The notes under the pieces were generated by a model, which saw only the letters and a list, made by a program, of their open reading frames with translations, made no database searches and was not told the DNA's origin. This document shows, one piece after another, positions 62,202 through 64,000 of a DNA stretch of 64,000 nt (positions are counted from its first letter, which is position 1; every line of letters begins with the position of its first letter). The stretch is from JBCBKL01 sp038521825 (GTDB taxonomy: Bacteria > Pseudomonadota > Alphaproteobacteria > Rhodobacterales > Rhodobacteraceae), in the NCBI GenBank assembly GCA_038521825.1, contig JBCBKL010000017.1, forward strand, positions 36,894-100,893, given 5' to 3'. The position numbers were made by a program, and so were the translations under genes.

Positions 62202-63548
62202 ATGATCTCCGTACTCGCAGACCGCACCTACCGTCACCTTTTCGTGGCACAGGTCGTGGCGCTGCTTGGCACCGGATTGGCAACCATTGCACTGGGGCTG
62301 CTTGCCTATGATCTTTCAGGTGAGCGTGCAGGCTTGGTGCTGGGCACTATCTTCACGATCAAGATGATTGCCTATGTTGGCATCGCACCGATTGCAGGGG
62401 CAGTTGCCAATCGGTGGCCGCGTCGTACGATGTTGGTCAGCCTGGATCTGATCCGCGCCGCCATTGCCATTTGCCTGCCATTCGTCAGCGAGGTCTGGCA
62501 GGTCTACGTCCTGATCTTCGTTTTGCAATCCGCATCCGCAGCCTTCACCCCGACTTTTCAGGCAACGATCCCCGACATCCTGCCTGAGGAAGACCGCTAT
62601 ACCCGCGCCCTGTCTTTATCGCGACTGGCATACGATCTGGAAAACATCATCAGCCCCATGCTGGCGGCGCTACTGCTGGCCTTTGTCACCTATGATATCT
62701 TGTTTGTCGGCACCTTCATCGGGTTTGTTGGATCAGCCATACTGGTCATGTCCGTCCTACTTTCCAGTCCGCAACCAACGGCAACACGGGGGGTCTATGA
62801 CCGCACGACACGAGGGATGCGGATATACCTCGCGACGCCGCGCTTGCGGGGGCTGCTGTCGCTGACCCTTGCCGCTGCTGCGGCGGGCGCAATGGTACTG
62901 GTGAACACGGTTGTTCTGGTGCGCGGCGACCTTGGCCTCGGCGAAGCACAGGTTGCCATCGCCCTTGGGGCTTTCGGCGCTGGGTCGATGCTGACCGCTC
63001 TCTTGCTGCCCCGGTTGTTGGACAACCGGTCAGACCGCCTTGTGATGATCGGCGGCGCAAGTGTGTTAGTGGCGTCGCTCTTGGCACTATCTGCGATGAC
63101 GCTTGTCTATGACACCCGTTGGGCACCGCTTCTGGCGGGATGGTTCATCATCGGGATCGGTTATTCCGCAGTGCTGACCCCCTCAGGCCTATTGCTCAAA
63201 CGGTCTGCTCATGCGGAAGACCGGCCTGCTGTTTATGCAGCGCAATTTGCACTGTCTCATGCATGCTGGCTGGTGACATACCCGCTCGCAGGCTGGTTGA
63301 TCACCGTTGCCGGACCAGCGGTTGCGTTTGTTCTGCTGGCCGTACTTGCGGGGGCCGGTATGGTTTGCGGGATCGTTCTCTGGCCGCAAGAAAGCGGAGA
63401 AGCCGTTACACATACGCATGACAACCTTGCTGGAAACCATCCCCATGTCGCGGATGGACGAACCCATAGCCATCCGATTATTATAGACGACTATCACCCA
63501 CATTGGCCGAGGATAAGAGAAGCTACCGGCGGTTCACGGCATCAGTGA
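62202..63548 (+). CDS. MFS exporter with His-rich C-terminal tail (NreB-like)
   Basis: A 448-residue major facilitator protein with twelve predicted helices of the EntS/NreB type (GTIFTIKMIAYVGIAPIAGA; ANRWPRRTMLVSLDLIRA). The last 45 residues are His-rich (THTHDNLAGNHPHVADGRTHSH), as in NreB nickel exporters, where such tails bind metal. Adjacent regulator and permease genes support a metal-efflux role. Cobalt, nickel or another divalent metal cannot be told apart here. Confidence 0.85.
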   Translation: MISVLADRTYRHLFVAQVVALLGTGLATIALGLLAYDLSGERAGLVLGTIFTIKMIAYVGIAPIAGAVANRWPRRTMLVSLDLIRAAIAICLPFVSEVWQVYVLIFVLQSASAAFTPTFQATIPDILPEEDRYTRALSLSRLAYDLENIISPMLAALLLAFVTYDILFVGTFIGFVGSAILVMSVLLSSPQPTATRGVYDRTTRGMRIYLATPRLRGLLSLTLAAAAAGAMVLVNTVVLVRGDLGLGEAQVAIALGAFGAGSMLTALLLPRLLDNRSDRLVMIGGASVLVASLLALSAMTLVYDTRWAPLLAGWFIIGIGYSAVLTPSGLLLKRSAHAEDRPAVYAAQFALSHACWLVTYPLAGWLITVAGPAVAFVLLAVLAGAGMVCGIVLWPQESGEAVTHTHDNLAGNHPHVADGRTHSHPIIIDDYHPHWPRIREATGGSRHQ

Positions 63549-63615
63549 CGAGGTTCTTTTTAAAGACACCAAAGCGGTCAGCGGACCATGTGCGGCGAAA
63601 AACTGCAAAGTCCGC

Positions 63616-63880
63616 TTAAGCGCAACACAGGTGCTGGTTCTCCTTCTCCAACGCCTTCAGTCGAGGAGGCTGAGATTGTTGCATCCCGCCATAGAGCTTC
63701 GGCCATTGATAGAGCGTTTGCTTGTTCGGCGTTGGCCTCGGACCAATGGCGGCTTGAATGCCCCACCCCCGATCTGGCGAACAGCCCCCGCAATCGTCGT
63801 GGCTTGTTCTTGCAGAACTTCGACCGGCCGAAACTTCGATACAATCTCTTCCGGCTTTTCTCGTCTCCCAGCCCTAGCTG
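63616..63880 (-). mobile_element. IS3-family OrfA remnant
   Basis: The frame around 63860-63770 reads EKPEEIVSKFRPVEVLQEQ and GAVRQIG, and another frame around 63730-63618 reads TLYQWPKLYGGMQQSQPPRLKALEKENQHL, then a stop. These are two halves of an IS3 OrfA broken by a frameshift. No OrfB follows within the window on this strand. 63881-64000 holds nothing else recognised. Confidence 0.75.
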
Positions 63881-64000
63881 ATCCTCCAATCTTTGGGACA
63901 ACCTGTCCCAGTCGCTGAACTACTTTCGCGGGACTAGTCCAGCCGTTTACTATCAATTCAGGGTTGAGAGCTCGGCAAATCTTGGCTCGCCGCAGCTCTT

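Noticed and set aside
1..64000. CRISPR arrays and rRNA genes
   Set aside because: No regularly spaced short repeats and no rRNA-like sequence were seen anywhere in the window.

Overview
The window looks like a chromosomal piece of a marine alphaproteobacterium of the Rhodobacteraceae (Roseobacter group). The evidence is a gene transfer agent (GTA) terminase next to the fabF-mltG genes, PLPA-type C-terminal sorting signals, TRAP transporters, an Entner-Doudoroff pair, a fused Sat-CysC, and DUF2125 and Hint proteins typical of that family. Everything here comes from reading the sequence; no database search was run.

Layout. 1-854 (minus): the start of a GTA cluster (small and large terminase) running off the left edge. 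1232-6583 (minus): fatty-acid synthesis block fabD-fabG-acpP-(GNAT)-fabF-mltG. 6754-7947: cytochrome b561/YceI fusion. 8478-14310: BMP-type nucleoside ABC importer (binding protein, double ATPase, two permeases) translationally coupled to a CodA-like deaminase. 14640-14929: IS3-type remnant. 14926-23789: a catabolic cluster of unknown substrate. A minus arm (Asp/Glu-racemase-like, enolase superfamily, TPP enzyme) diverges from a plus arm (D-amino-acid-oxidase-like flavoprotein, TRAP transporter, BASS-like permease). 24454-28272: KAS III-like enzyme, GFA protein, ArsH with an HTH partner, thymidine kinase. 28269-34271: housekeeping block (2-hydroxyacid dehydrogenase, CsaA, ProC, YbjN, UbiK; divergent Lgt, MidA-like methyltransferase, PgeF). 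34385-40536: small ORF, Hint protein, Lrp regulator with a perfect palindrome upstream, two PLPA-CTERM proteins (one with a VWA domain), TrxB, a P450. 40673-48308: Sat-CysC, DUF2125, SDR-crotonase pair, Edd-Eda, stand-alone Lrp ligand domain. 48392-53280: hisB-hisH-hisA-hisF-hisE with small unrelated genes between them. 53458-56240: SDR, CoA-binding protein, Zn-ribbon protein, RlmB. 56341-56424: tRNA-Tyr.

Right of tRNA-Tyr the sequence becomes accessory. 56611-59847 is a graveyard of a mobile element (serine recombinase, DUF2924, DUF3489 and a tyrosine recombinase, all frameshifted). It is followed by an intact five-gene module at 60074-63548: a membrane-anchored beta-rich protein, a HupE/UreJ metal permease and a His-rich secreted protein, divergent from a CsoR/RcnR-family regulator and an MFS exporter with a His-rich tail. 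An IS3 OrfA remnant closes the window. I regard the metal module as the best candidate for an under-described system. Its regulator has Arg where the family has its conserved metal/aldehyde-binding Cys.

How genes cooperate. The fab block feeds acyl-ACP synthesis. The BMP operon takes up and deaminates bases or nucleosides. The 14.9-23.8 kb cluster imports an organic acid or amino-acid-like solute by TRAP and converts it through racemisation/isomerisation, flavin oxidation and TPP chemistry. The five his genes supply mid-pathway histidine biosynthesis. The right-end module probably balances import and export of Ni/Co or a related metal.
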